Origin: Pseudohaliea sp964438205
GTDB lineage: Bacteria > Pseudomonadota > Gammaproteobacteria > Pseudomonadales > Halieaceae
Assembly (NCBI GenBank): GCA_964438205.1
Contig: CAYTJQ010000001.1
Span: 1-64,000, forward strand
Direction: 5' to 3'
DNA length: 64,000 bases
The first letter of the stretch is position 1. Every line of letters begins with the position of its first letter. A program made the position numbers and the translations under genes. Positions 42,076-50,874 of the stretch are shown piece after piece. The notes under the pieces were generated by a model. The model did no database searches and had not been told where the DNA came from. It saw nothing but the letters and a program-made list of their open reading frames with translations.

Positions 42076-43008
42076 CCGGTCCGTCGCCGCCACCAGCGCG
42101 GCGGCATTGCCCCCGTCGAAGGCGGAGTGGCCGGCGTCCGGCACGAGGTGAAATTCCGCTTCCGGCCAGGCCCGGTGCAGCATCCAGGCGGTCGTGGGCG
42201 GGCAGACCACGTCATAGCGCCCCTGGACGATCACCGCCGGGATGTGGCGGATGCGGTCGATCCCTTCCAGCAGTTGTCCCGGGTCCTCGAAGAAGCCGCC
42301 GTTGACGAAGTAGTGGCATTCGATACGCGCCATGGCGAGCGCCGCCGCGGGCGCATCGAGCTGGGCCACGAAATCCGCCCGCGGCCGCAGGAAACTCGTC
42401 GATGCCTCCCAGACGGACCAGGCCCGCGCCGCCGCCAGCCGCTCCTCCTCGTCCGGCCCGGTCAGGCGCCGGTGAAAGGCTTCAACGAGGTCGTCGCGCT
42501 CCGCCTCCGGTATCGGCGCGAGGTAGGCCTCCCAGGCATCCGGGTACATTTCACTGGCGCCGTGCTGGTAGAACCAGCGGATCTCCTGCTCCCGCAGCAG
42601 GAAAATGCCCCGCAGCACCAGCTCGCTGACCACCTGCGGGTGGGCCTGCGCATAGGCAAGGGAAAGCGTGCTGCCCCAGGACCCGCCGAAGACCAGCCAG
42701 CGCTCGATGCCGAGGGTCTCCCGCAGCCGCTCCATGTCGGCAACGAGATGCCAGGTGGTGTTGGCCTCCAGCGACGCATGGGGACGGGAGCGACCACAGC
42801 CGCGCTGGTCGAAGAGCACGATGCGGTAACGCTCCGGGTCGAAGAAGCGCCGCGCGTCCTTCCCCGCCCCGCCGCCGGGGCCGCCGTGCACGAAGAGGCA
42901 GGGTCTGCCGGCCGGGTTGCCGCACTGCTCGTAGTAGACGTCGTGTCCATCGCCGACCGCCAGCCAGCCGTGGTCGTAGGGCTCGATCGGGGGATACAGG
43001 GCATTCAT
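42043..43008 (-). CDS. pip: Proline iminopeptidase
   Basis: A 321-aa cytoplasmic alpha/beta hydrolase (family S33) that removes N-terminal proline from peptides. It has the oxyanion loop FVHGGPGGGAGKDARRFFDP, DQRGCGRSRPH, the nucleophile elbow GGSWGSTLSLAYAQ, the acid in GRYDVVCPP and the His in DAGHSAFD. The ATG at 43008 gives the usual family N-terminus (MNALYPPIEPYDHGWL). The C-terminus overlaps the end of the DUF2474 gene. Confidence 0.95.
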   Translation of the reverse strand: MNALYPPIEPYDHGWLAVGDGHDVYYEQCGNPAGRPCLFVHGGPGGGAGKDARRFFDPERYRIVLFDQRGCGRSRPHASLEANTTWHLVADMERLRETLGIERWLVFGGSWGSTLSLAYAQAHPQVVSELVLRGIFLLREQEIRWFYQHGASEMYPDAWEAYLAPIPEAERDDLVEAFHRRLTGPDEEERLAAARAWSVWEASTSFLRPRADFVAQLDAPAAALAMARIECHYFVNGGFFEDPGQLLEGIDRIRHIPAVIVQGRYDVVCPPTTAWMLHRAWPEAEFHLVPDAGHSAFDGGNAAALVAATDRLAGHYHGAQQ

Positions 43009-43092
43009 GCGCACGGTCTCTCTGTCCGGGGCTGGTTGCCCCATGATGGCCCCGCGCCGCCGGGGCCGGCAAGCTCGTCCGGGAAACCATGC

Positions 43093-44202
43093 TCAGAAGG
43101 CTAGCGTTTGCTGACCCGGGAACGGCTCACCGACGCCGGCCGCCGGCGGCGCGGGCGCCGCCAGCGCCGACAAGGCGATCCCGAGCAGCCGTATACCGCG
43201 CGCCGGCGGCAGCAGCGGCGCGATGGCCGCGGAAGCCAGCTCGCGCAGCCGTTCGGGGGTCTCCACCGGCACGGCCACGGAGCGGGCCCGGGTCAGCAGC
43301 CGGAAATCCGAGTACTTGACCTTCACGGTCACCGTGCGACCGCGCAGCGGCTGCCCTTCGACCCGCGCCCAGAGCGTGTCTGCGATCCGCTCCAGCGCGG
43401 CGAGCACTGCCGCACTGTCCTCGAGGTCCTCGCCGAAGGTGCGCTCCGCGCCGATGGACTTGCGCTGTCGCTCGGGCCGCACCGGGCGCGGGTCCTCGCC
43501 CCGGGCTGCGCCATAAAGATAACCGGCAAACTTGCCGAAGTGCTGCTCGAGGAAGGCCCGCTCGCAGGCGCGCAGCTCCGCCCCCGTGTGAATGCCCAGC
43601 CGCGCCATGCGCTCCGCGGTCCGCGGCCCCACACCGTGAAAGCGCCGCACGGGCAGTCCCGCGACAAAGGCCGGCCCCTGCGCCGGCGTGATCACGCAGA
43701 GGCCGTCAGGCTTGTGCTGGTCGGACGCGATCTTGGCCAGGAACTTGTTGTAGCTCACCCCCGCGCTCGCCGTCAGCGACGTCTCCTCGCGAATGGCAGC
43801 CCTGATGGCCTGTGCCGTCGCCGTCGCGCTGCCGAGGCCGGCCCGGTCCGCGGTCACGTCGAGGTAGGCCTCGTCCAGGGAAAGCGGCTCCACGAGGTCG
43901 CTGTAGCGCGCGAAGATCCCGCGGATCTGGCGGGAGATGTCCCGGTAGTGGTCAAAACGCGGCCTGATGAACACCAGCTCGGGGCACCGGCGCCTTGCCG
44001 TGACCGAAGGCATCGCCGAACGGACCCCGAACACCCGCGCCTCGTAGCTCGCGGCCGCCACCACCCCGCGGCGCGCCGACCCGCCCACCGCCACCGGCCG
44101 GCCACGCAGCGACGGGTCGTCCCGCTGTTCCACGCTGGCGTAGAACGCGTCCATGTCGACGTGAATGATCTTGCGCGGCGCAAGCTCCGCTTCGTCAGCC
44201 AT
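43093..44202 (-). CDS. dinB: DNA polymerase IV
   Basis: A 369-aa Y-family translesion polymerase. Catalytic acids are in HVDMDAFYASVEQRDD and PLSLDEAYLDVT. SAGVSYNKFLAKIASDQHKPDG and the helix-hairpin-helix (RRFHGVGPRTAERMARLGI) follow, then the little-finger domain. The last six residues QQTLAF form a beta-clamp binding motif. No LexA box is apparent in the short upstream spacer, but that stretch was read by eye only. Confidence 0.95.
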   Translation of the reverse strand: MADEAELAPRKIIHVDMDAFYASVEQRDDPSLRGRPVAVGGSARRGVVAAASYEARVFGVRSAMPSVTARRRCPELVFIRPRFDHYRDISRQIRGIFARYSDLVEPLSLDEAYLDVTADRAGLGSATATAQAIRAAIREETSLTASAGVSYNKFLAKIASDQHKPDGLCVITPAQGPAFVAGLPVRRFHGVGPRTAERMARLGIHTGAELRACERAFLEQHFGKFAGYLYGAARGEDPRPVRPERQRKSIGAERTFGEDLEDSAAVLAALERIADTLWARVEGQPLRGRTVTVKVKYSDFRLLTRARSVAVPVETPERLRELASAAIAPLLPPARGIRLLGIALSALAAPAPPAAGVGEPFPGQQTLAF

Positions 44203-44236
44203 CCGGGAATGTTAGCCCGGCACTCTGCGATAACCC

Positions 44237-44267
44237 AAAAAAGCCGGGGGCCCAAGGGGCGCCCGGC
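44237..44267 (-). terminator. Intrinsic terminator of the TonB receptor gene
   Basis: On the minus strand a hairpin with GCCGGG/CCCGGC outer arms (44243-44248 with 44262-44267) is followed by six T (44237-44242). It lies 21 bases after the receptor stop and should end that transcript before dinB. Confidence 0.75.
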
Positions 44268-44287
44268 CTCAATCGCTACGGCCGGGT

Positions 44288-46744
44288 CTAGAACCGGTAG
44301 GTGCCCTGGAGGGCGTAGGTTGCGGGGCGGTCGAGAAACTTGTAATAGGCGATGCCCGTACCGCCGGTCAGCGTGCCGGCAAGCGGGGCCTCGCCGCCGT
44401 AGATGACCACATCCTCGTCGGTGAGGTTCTGGCCGACGAAGGCGAGTTCCCACTGCCCGGAGGGGGCGCCGACGGCGACGCGCAGGTTCACCTTGGTGAA
44501 CGAGTCCTGCTCGCTGCGCGGGTCCAGCGTCGGGTTGTAGGTGTAGGAATCGCTGTAGTTCAGGTCGAGCGTGGTGCGAAGCTCCAGGCTGTCACCCAGC
44601 GGCATCACGTAGTCGGCGATGATGGAGCCCGTCCATTCCGGCGTGTACTCCTTGCGTTTGCCGGTGGCGTCACAGGTCACGCCGTCAGGCTGTACCGCGC
44701 CCGGGTCCAGCACCTGCTGGCCGAAGTAGCACTGGTTGTTCTTGAAGTCCGTGTACTCGAAATCGAGGTAGGCCACGGCGGCGCTCAGCGTCAGGCCCCG
44801 GGTCACCAGCCAGCGGCCGTCCAGTTCCACGCCGGAAATCTCCGCCTCGCCGGCGTTGCGTACGTTGAAGCCGAGGACGCCGTCGAACTGGCTCGTCTGC
44901 AGGTTCGTGTACTCCGTGTAGAAGGCAGCTATATTGAGTTCGGCGGTATCGCCGATGCCCATCTTCGCGCCGACCTCGAAGCTCTCGGCGGACTCGTCCT
45001 CGAACTCGAACACGCCGACGATGTCGAGCCCGCGGCCCAGGTTCTGGGCGTTGACCACGTTCGGGTCCGGGTGGCCGTTGGAGCGGATGTCGAAGCCGCC
45101 GGCCTTGAAGCCTTCCACGTAGGTCGCGTAGAGCATCATGTCGTCGGTGGCATCCCACTGCAGCGTGATCAGCGGGTTGAATTCCTCTTCCTTGCGCTTG
45201 CCGGAGATCGTGTCATAGGGCTCGATGCTGAAGGCGCCGAAGAGCGGATTCAGACCCCAGAGCACGTTCGGCACCTGGCCGCTCGGGTCCGTTGCCGGGG
45301 TCGGCTGGCCGTCCGGGCCGAAGTGCACCTGGGTCTTGGTCGCCGTCTTCTCCTCCTCGCTATAGCGCCCGCCGAGCACGAGGCGGAAGCTATCGGAGAT
45401 ATTCCAGGTGACCTGGGCGAAGGCCGCCCACATGTCGCTTTCCTGGTCCGCGAAGCGCCGGCTGCTGATATTGGCAAAGGCGGGGTTCAGGATCCGCAGC
45501 AGGCTGTTGTCCATCACGTTGATGTTGTCTTCGAAATCCAGCTCGCTGGTCTGGTAGTAGAGGCCGGCGATGTAGTCGAAGCTTTCGCCGCCCGGCGAGG
45601 TCACCCGGATCTCCTGGCTGAACTGCTCGAAGGCCTCGTCCTGCAGCGCGTTGAAGACCGTCGCGCTGGTGAAATCGCAGTCGCAATCCTGCTGGAATTC
45701 GTACTCGAGGTAACCGGTGGTGGAGGTCAGCGTCAGCCCGCCCAGGTCGTAGTCGATCGTCAGCACGAAGACATCGGACTGGTTATCGTGGAAGTCGCCG
45801 TTGCCGCCGCGTACGCGATCGAGTTCACCGTCCGATCCCGTGTAGGTGACCGGCGGCTGGAAGCCGAGAACACCGTTGGCAAGGCCGACGAAATTGTCCA
45901 GCGCGGTGATGTAGTCCGTGCCCTGCCCCGTACCCGCCAGGTCCTCGCGGACAATGCTCTGGTCGAGCTCGACGTTGCGGCCGTTATCATCGAAGTCCGA
46001 GTGCTCGTACTTGGCCCAGACCGACAGCTGCTGCGTCGGCTCCCAGAGCAGGGAGCCGCGGTAGACCATTTCCTCTTCCTGTTTTTCATCGTCGCCGGTA
46101 ACGGTGTTCGTGTAGGGGCCCTCCACGTCGCGGTACATGAGCGAGAGGCGCCCGGAGAGCGTGTCCGTGAGCGGACCGGAGAGCACCACGCGGTAGTCCT
46201 GGCGCTCTTCCTCCGTCTCGTACAGCGCCGTCACCGAGCCCTCGAAGGTATCGGTGGGCTTGGCGGTCACCATGCTCACGGCGCCCGCGATGCTGTTCTT
46301 GCCGAAGAGAATCGGCTGCGGCCCGCGCAGCACCTCGATACGATCGAGGTCGAAGAGCGGCGAGCGCGCGAGCTGGCCGCGGCCGTAATAGATGTTGTCC
46401 ACGTACATGCCCGTGGACTGCTCGAAGCCCGGGTTGATGCCGGAGCTGACGCCCCGGATGGTGATGTTGTTCGAGATGCCGCTCTGGTTCATGGAGAAGT
46501 TCGGCACGTAGGTCGTGAGCGCCTCGAGGTTGCTGATGTTGGCCTCGACGAGCTTGTCGCCGCTCACCGCGCTGACGGAGATCGGCACGTCCTGCAGGCT
46601 CTCGGCCCGCTTCTGGGCGGTGACGATGACCTCCTCGAGCATGAGATCCTGGGCCTGGGTACCGGCCGCGAGGGCCAGGGCGAGGCCCGCGACCAGCGGA
46701 CGACGGTGGGTGAACAGCGGACGGACTTGCGGTGCGACAGGCAT
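44288..46744 (-). CDS. TonB-dependent outer-membrane receptor
   Basis: An 818-aa receptor with a signal peptide (LVAGLALALAAGTQA), TonB-box region (LEEVIVTAQKRAESLQDVPISV), plug (SNLEALTTYVPNFSMNQSG ... IEVLRGPQPILFGKNSIAGAVSM) and a 22-strand-type barrel ending ATYALQGTYRF. It lies downstream of, but 143 bases from, the ectoine operon on the same strand and has its own terminator. A role in ectoine uptake is possible but unsupported, because ectoine usually passes porins. The substrate is unknown. Confidence 0.92.
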   Translation of the reverse strand: MPVAPQVRPLFTHRRPLVAGLALALAAGTQAQDLMLEEVIVTAQKRAESLQDVPISVSAVSGDKLVEANISNLEALTTYVPNFSMNQSGISNNITIRGVSSGINPGFEQSTGMYVDNIYYGRGQLARSPLFDLDRIEVLRGPQPILFGKNSIAGAVSMVTAKPTDTFEGSVTALYETEEERQDYRVVLSGPLTDTLSGRLSLMYRDVEGPYTNTVTGDDEKQEEEMVYRGSLLWEPTQQLSVWAKYEHSDFDDNGRNVELDQSIVREDLAGTGQGTDYITALDNFVGLANGVLGFQPPVTYTGSDGELDRVRGGNGDFHDNQSDVFVLTIDYDLGGLTLTSTTGYLEYEFQQDCDCDFTSATVFNALQDEAFEQFSQEIRVTSPGGESFDYIAGLYYQTSELDFEDNINVMDNSLLRILNPAFANISSRRFADQESDMWAAFAQVTWNISDSFRLVLGGRYSEEEKTATKTQVHFGPDGQPTPATDPSGQVPNVLWGLNPLFGAFSIEPYDTISGKRKEEEFNPLITLQWDATDDMMLYATYVEGFKAGGFDIRSNGHPDPNVVNAQNLGRGLDIVGVFEFEDESAESFEVGAKMGIGDTAELNIAAFYTEYTNLQTSQFDGVLGFNVRNAGEAEISGVELDGRWLVTRGLTLSAAVAYLDFEYTDFKNNQCYFGQQVLDPGAVQPDGVTCDATGKRKEYTPEWTGSIIADYVMPLGDSLELRTTLDLNYSDSYTYNPTLDPRSEQDSFTKVNLRVAVGAPSGQWELAFVGQNLTDEDVVIYGGEAPLAGTLTGGTGIAYYKFLDRPATYALQGTYRF

Positions 46745-46887
46745 GGCGTTACCCCGTAGTTATGGTTATTTCACGGGACCGGCAAAGCGGTCTTTTTATG
46801 CAACCGACTCCAGCATAGCAAAACGCCGCCGCGCCGTACCTCCAATTTTTGCCAATTTTACCGCCCGCGGCAGGCTCCGGGAGCGGG

Positions 46888-48261
46888 TCAGCCGCCCTGC
46901 TTCGGGCCTACCCAGACCTGCTGCGCGTTGACGAACGCGTGGATGCCGTGCGGGCCGAGTTCGCGCCCGTAGCCGGAGCGCTTGACCCCGCCGCTGGGCA
47001 GCCGAGGGTCGGTCTTGACGATGCCGTTGACGGCGACCTGCCCCGTGTCCAGCCGGCGGGCAATAGCCTCGGCCAGCCCGGTCTCGCCCCAGACCGAGGC
47101 GGCGAGGCCGTAACGGGTATCGTTGGCCATGGCGATCGCGGCCTCCGCGTCGTCGGCACGCAGCAGGACCATGACCGGACCGAAGGTTTCCTCGCGGGCG
47201 GCGGTCATCGCCTGGGTCACCTCCGTCAGCAGCGTGACCGGGTAGAAGAACCCGGCGCCGTCGGGGATTTCACCGCCCAGGCGGCAGCGGGCGCCCGCGG
47301 CCACCGTCTCCTGCACCTGCCGGTGCAGGTTGTCGCGCAGGTCCTCCCGGGCGATGGGACCGACATCCGTGGACTCCTCGCGCGGGTCGCCGACGGTGAG
47401 CGCCGCCAGGCGTCCCTCGAGCAGCGCGGCGAGCTCGTCGTACACGGTGTCCTCGACGATGATGCGCTTGGCGGCGATGCAGCTCTGCCCGGCGTTGATG
47501 ATGCGCGACAGGGTGATCACGTCTGCCGCCGCCCCGAGGTCTGCACCGGCGAGAACGATGCACGGGTCCGACCCGCCCAGCTCGAGCACCGCGGGCTTGA
47601 TCTCGGCGGCTGCAAGCGCTGCTACCGCGGCCCCGCCGCGATCGGAGCCGGTGAAGGACACCGCCCGCACGCGGTCGTCGCGGATGACGTTCGCCACCGC
47701 CGCGTGGTCCATGGGCAGATCCTGGAACAAGCCTGCGGGCGCGCCGACCTGCTCGAAGAGCGCGCCGATGGCGGCGGCCGAGGACGGCACGTGGGCGTCG
47801 TGCTTCATGAGACAGGTATTACCGGCCATGAGCGCCGGTGCCGCGAAGCGGAACGCCAGCCAGAACGGGGCATTCCAGGGCAGGACGCCGAGCACGGTGC
47901 CGATAGGCAGGTGCTGCACGTAGCTGCGGCTGGCATCGGACGGCAGGGACAGCGGCTCGAGGTAGGCCTCGGCGTGCTCGGCATAGTGCTCCGCTGCCCA
48001 GGCGGCTTTCTCCACCTCGCCGCGGGCCTCGCGGATGGGCTTGCCCATCTCCTCGGTCATGAGTGGCGCCAGCTGCTCCACGTCGTCGCGCAGGCGCTTC
48101 GCCACCGCGCGCAGTACCTCGCCGCGCTCGGCGAAGCTGGCGCGGCGCCAGTCGCGGAAACAGGCATGGCTGGCGGCGAGTGCCGCCTCCACCTGCCCCG
48201 GGTCGGCGTAGGGCACTTCCCGGAGCAGGCGACCGGTGGTCGGGTCAATCACTCTCTGCAT
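46888..48261 (-). CDS. doeC: Aldehyde dehydrogenase, probable aspartate-semialdehyde dehydrogenase DoeC
   Basis: A 457-aa NAD(P)-dependent aldehyde dehydrogenase. It shows PWNAPFWLAFRFAAPALMAGN, the FTGS motif (VSFTGSDRGG), catalytic Glu in VLELGGSDP and catalytic Cys in INAGQSCIAAKR. In ectoine catabolism DoeC oxidises aspartate semialdehyde, the product of DoeD, to aspartate. The role here rests on position in the operon; by sequence alone it is a succinate-semialdehyde-like dehydrogenase. The ATG at 48261 has GGGAGG upstream and overlaps the end of doeA by 17 bases. Confidence 0.85.
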   Translation of the reverse strand: MQRVIDPTTGRLLREVPYADPGQVEAALAASHACFRDWRRASFAERGEVLRAVAKRLRDDVEQLAPLMTEEMGKPIREARGEVEKAAWAAEHYAEHAEAYLEPLSLPSDASRSYVQHLPIGTVLGVLPWNAPFWLAFRFAAPALMAGNTCLMKHDAHVPSSAAAIGALFEQVGAPAGLFQDLPMDHAAVANVIRDDRVRAVSFTGSDRGGAAVAALAAAEIKPAVLELGGSDPCIVLAGADLGAAADVITLSRIINAGQSCIAAKRIIVEDTVYDELAALLEGRLAALTVGDPREESTDVGPIAREDLRDNLHRQVQETVAAGARCRLGGEIPDGAGFFYPVTLLTEVTQAMTAAREETFGPVMVLLRADDAEAAIAMANDTRYGLAASVWGETGLAEAIARRLDTGQVAVNGIVKTDPRLPSGGVKRSGYGRELGPHGIHAFVNAQQVWVGPKQGG

Positions 48262-49573
48262 GGGTGCCTCCCTGGTCTGTACGAGGGTCTGTACGAGGGT
48301 CTGTGCGAGGATCTGTGCGAGGGTCCTCGCGAGGGTCCTTGCCATTGGCTTTCGTTGAGCGCGCCGGTGCCGGGGCGGGCGACTTCTCGCTACCGGCGGC
48401 CTTGCCGCTCGCCGGCTTGACCACGAAATCCCGGTCGAGGGCGAAGAAGCTCTCGCAGCCATCGGCGGTGACGCGGATCGTGTCGGAGATGCCGACCGTC
48501 TTGTCGCCCTCGACACCCCACATCCAGGGCAGGATATGGAAGGTCATGCCCTCCCTGAGGACCCGCGAGTCGCCCTGCTTCAGGCTGACGATGTAGCCCT
48601 CGTCCCAGGACGGCGGGAACGCGATGCCAATGGAGTAGCCGGAACGGGTGATCAGGCTCGCGCCGACCATGTTGTCGGTGATGATGTTGCGCACGAGGTT
48701 GTCCACGTCGGAGACCGTGAGGCCCGGCTGTACCTGCGTGTGCACCTCGTCGAGGGCGAACTTCATGCGCTCCTGGGCCTGCGCCATCGCATCGGTCAGC
48801 TCGCCGCAGATCACGGTACGCATCATCGCCGTGTGATAGCGCCGGTAGCAGCCGCCGACCTCGATGAAGACGTGCTCCCCCGGCTGCACCGTTCGCCCCT
48901 CCCAGGTCGCGTGACCGATCATGGAGCGCGGCCCGGAGACGACGTAGGGCATGACCGCCGGCGGCTCACCGCCGGCACGGAACATGGCCGAGGAAATGGC
49001 AGCGCCGATCTCGTTCTCGGTGACCCCGGCCTCACAGGCCTCGAAACCCGCGCGCATGCCGGCCTCCGTGGCCTTCGCCGCCCGCCGCATGATCTCGATC
49101 TCCGCCGGGGACTTGCAGACCCGCCCCTCCTCGACGATGCCGAAGCAGTCGATGAGCCTGCCGTCGCGGAAGGTCGTGTGGATCGCGTCCTGGTGGTAGG
49201 CCGGGAAGAAATAGCTGTTGCGCTCGTAGCCCACGGTCTTGTCGCTCAAGCCGAACTCCCGCAGCGCCTCCACCAGCATCTGGATCGCGTCCCCCGTGTC
49301 CGGGTAGGGCCGGGTTTTCTCCACCCAGGTGCGGGCGTGGATGTTCGACTCCTCCAGGTGCCGGGTGATCATGAAGGGCTCGTCTTCGAGCGGCACCACC
49401 AGGGACTGGAAGAAGGAGTACCCCGTGGTCTGGTAGTCCGTGAGGTACATGAGGTTCTCGGGGTCCGTGATCACCACGGCGTCGAGGAGCCGGGCGGCCA
49501 TGCGCTCGCGCAGCTCGCGCAGGCGGCGCTCGTACTCCTCGAAGGGGAAGGTCATGTCATCGCGCTGTCTCAT
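48245..49573 (-). CDS. doeA: Ectoine hydrolase DoeA (M24/creatinase family)
   Basis: A 442-aa 'pita-bread' fold protein with a creatinase N-domain (AVVITDPENLMYLTDYQTTGYSFFQSLVVP) and M24 C-domain. DoeA opens the ectoine ring to N-acetyl-diaminobutyrate. Metal ligands of true aminopeptidases are replaced (FIEVGGCYRRYHTAMMRTV lacks the two Asp), as in metal-free creatinase. The C-terminus is extended by a Lys/Pro/Ala linker and DPRT repeats from a 12-bp array. The ATG at 49573 overlaps the doeD stop (ATGA) with GGAG just upstream; a second in-frame Met lies six codons later. Confidence 0.88.
   Translation of the reverse strand: MRQRDDMTFPFEEYERRLRELRERMAARLLDAVVITDPENLMYLTDYQTTGYSFFQSLVVPLEDEPFMITRHLEESNIHARTWVEKTRPYPDTGDAIQMLVEALREFGLSDKTVGYERNSYFFPAYHQDAIHTTFRDGRLIDCFGIVEEGRVCKSPAEIEIMRRAAKATEAGMRAGFEACEAGVTENEIGAAISSAMFRAGGEPPAVMPYVVSGPRSMIGHATWEGRTVQPGEHVFIEVGGCYRRYHTAMMRTVICGELTDAMAQAQERMKFALDEVHTQVQPGLTVSDVDNLVRNIITDNMVGASLITRSGYSIGIAFPPSWDEGYIVSLKQGDSRVLREGMTFHILPWMWGVEGDKTVGISDTIRVTADGCESFFALDRDFVVKPASGKAAGSEKSPAPAPARSTKANGKDPREDPRTDPRTDPRTDPRTDQGGTHAESD
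48274..48333. repeat. 12-bp tandem repeat, five units, in the doeA 3' end
   Basis: Units of the form GGTCTGTACGAG start at 48274, 48286, 48298, 48310 and 48322, with a degenerate sixth. On the minus strand they encode Asp-Pro-Arg-Thr repeats near the DoeA C-terminus. The array ends 12 bases before the doeC start codon, directly upstream of its ribosome-binding site. Confidence 0.88.
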
Positions 49574-50874
49574 CGCTCCTCCAGGACGGCCTCCAGGTTG
49601 CGCAGGAGAATGTCGAGCCCCTCGTCCAGGTCTTCGTCGGGGATCGTGAGCGGCGGGATGAGCTTGAAGGTCGAGCCGCCGGTGCCGCTGGCGCCGAGGA
49701 GCAGGCCGTCCCGGAAACAGCGCGCGCACACCTCCTTGGTGATGGCGCCGTCGCCGACATCGAGGGCCTGCATCATGCCCTTGCCGCGCACCTGCATGGG
49801 GTGGTCCTTGCTGTCGGCAAAGGCCTGCAGCCGCCCGGACATGCGTTGCCCCTTGGCGGCGACCTCGGTCATCAGCGCGTCGTCGTCGAAGTAGGCAAGC
49901 GCCTCGCGGCCGGCGACGAAGGAAAGGCCCTGGCCACGGAAGGTGCCCGTGTGCTCGCCCGGCTGCCAGTGATCATCGTGCTCGGGCTTGACCAGGTTCA
50001 TGGCCAGGGGCGTGCCGAAGCCGCCGATGCCTTTGGCGAGGGTGATGATATCCGGGTCCAGGCCAAGGCCGTCAAAGCTGAAGTAGCTGCCGGTGCGGCC
50101 ACAGCCGGCCTGGATGTCATCGATGATAAACAGCGCACCGACGTCCCTCGCGAGCTGCTCGACCGCGCGCAGCCACTCGGCGCTGGCCACGTGCACGCCC
50201 CCCTCGGCCTGGATGGCCTCCACGAGGAAGGCCGCCGGCGGCTCGAGACCGGACGAGGAATTCTCGAGCTGGCCGCGCAGGGCGTCCAGGGAGCCCATGC
50301 CACAGCCCTTGTTGCAGCCGAGGCAGACCTTCTCGCAGCCGAAGGGCTGTCGCAGCACGTGCTCGAGGGGCACCCCGGCGGCGTTGCGGAAATAGCTGTT
50401 CGCGGTGGCGGCCAGGGAGCCGAGGGTCATGCCGTGGAAGCCGGAGGTGTAGGCCACGACGGACCGCCGCCCCGTGACCCGGCGCGCCAGCTTGAGTGCG
50501 GTCTCGACAGCGTTGGTGCCCGTGGGCCCCATGAAGGTCATGCGATAGTTCATGTACCGGGGCTTCAGGATCGTATCCACGAACCCCTGCAGGAACTCGC
50601 GCTTGGCCGTCGTGTGCATGTCGAGGCTGTGGGCGACGCCGTCGGCCTCGATGTAATCGATGATGGCCTTCTTCATGCGCGGGTTGTTGTGGCCGAAATT
50701 GAGCACACCGGCACCGGCAAAGAAGTCGATGTAGGACTTGCCCCCCTCGTCGACCTGGCGGGCGTTGGACGCCGACTTGAAGACCGTGGGGTACAGGCGG
50801 CAGTAGCCGCGCAGCTCCGACTCCCACTGTTGAAACACGTCAACTCCCTCCGGAGCGTTCATGGCTGTATTCAT
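49570..50874 (-). CDS. doeD: L-2,4-diaminobutyrate transaminase DoeD
   Basis: A 434-aa class III PLP aminotransferase, very close in layout to EctB. It has SYIDFFAGAGVLNFGHNNPRMKKAI, FMGPTGTNAVETALKLAR, the cofactor Asp in FIIDDIQAGCGRTG and PLP Lys in ITLAKGIGGFGTPLAM. In ectoine breakdown DoeD converts diaminobutyrate to aspartate semialdehyde. EctB runs the reverse reaction in synthesis, but no ectA or ectC is present and the neighbours are degradative. GGAAAGG lies before the ATG, which overlaps the doeB2 stop by four bases. Confidence 0.9.
   Translation of the reverse strand: MNTAMNAPEGVDVFQQWESELRGYCRLYPTVFKSASNARQVDEGGKSYIDFFAGAGVLNFGHNNPRMKKAIIDYIEADGVAHSLDMHTTAKREFLQGFVDTILKPRYMNYRMTFMGPTGTNAVETALKLARRVTGRRSVVAYTSGFHGMTLGSLAATANSYFRNAAGVPLEHVLRQPFGCEKVCLGCNKGCGMGSLDALRGQLENSSSGLEPPAAFLVEAIQAEGGVHVASAEWLRAVEQLARDVGALFIIDDIQAGCGRTGSYFSFDGLGLDPDIITLAKGIGGFGTPLAMNLVKPEHDDHWQPGEHTGTFRGQGLSFVAGREALAYFDDDALMTEVAAKGQRMSGRLQAFADSKDHPMQVRGKGMMQALDVGDGAITKEVCARCFRDGLLLGASGTGGSTFKLIPPLTIPDEDLDEGLDILLRNLEAVLEER

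Noticed and set aside
46776..46796. Plus-strand hairpin GACCG-GCAAAG-CGGTC followed by TTTTT
   Set aside because: It looks like an intrinsic terminator, but no plus-strand gene lies upstream of it; it sits in the leader region of a minus-strand receptor, so a terminator call is not justified.
49570..50874. Ectoine synthesis gene ectB
   Set aside because: The aminotransferase is EctB-like, but ectA and ectC are absent and the flanking genes are the degradative doeA, doeB2 and doeC types.
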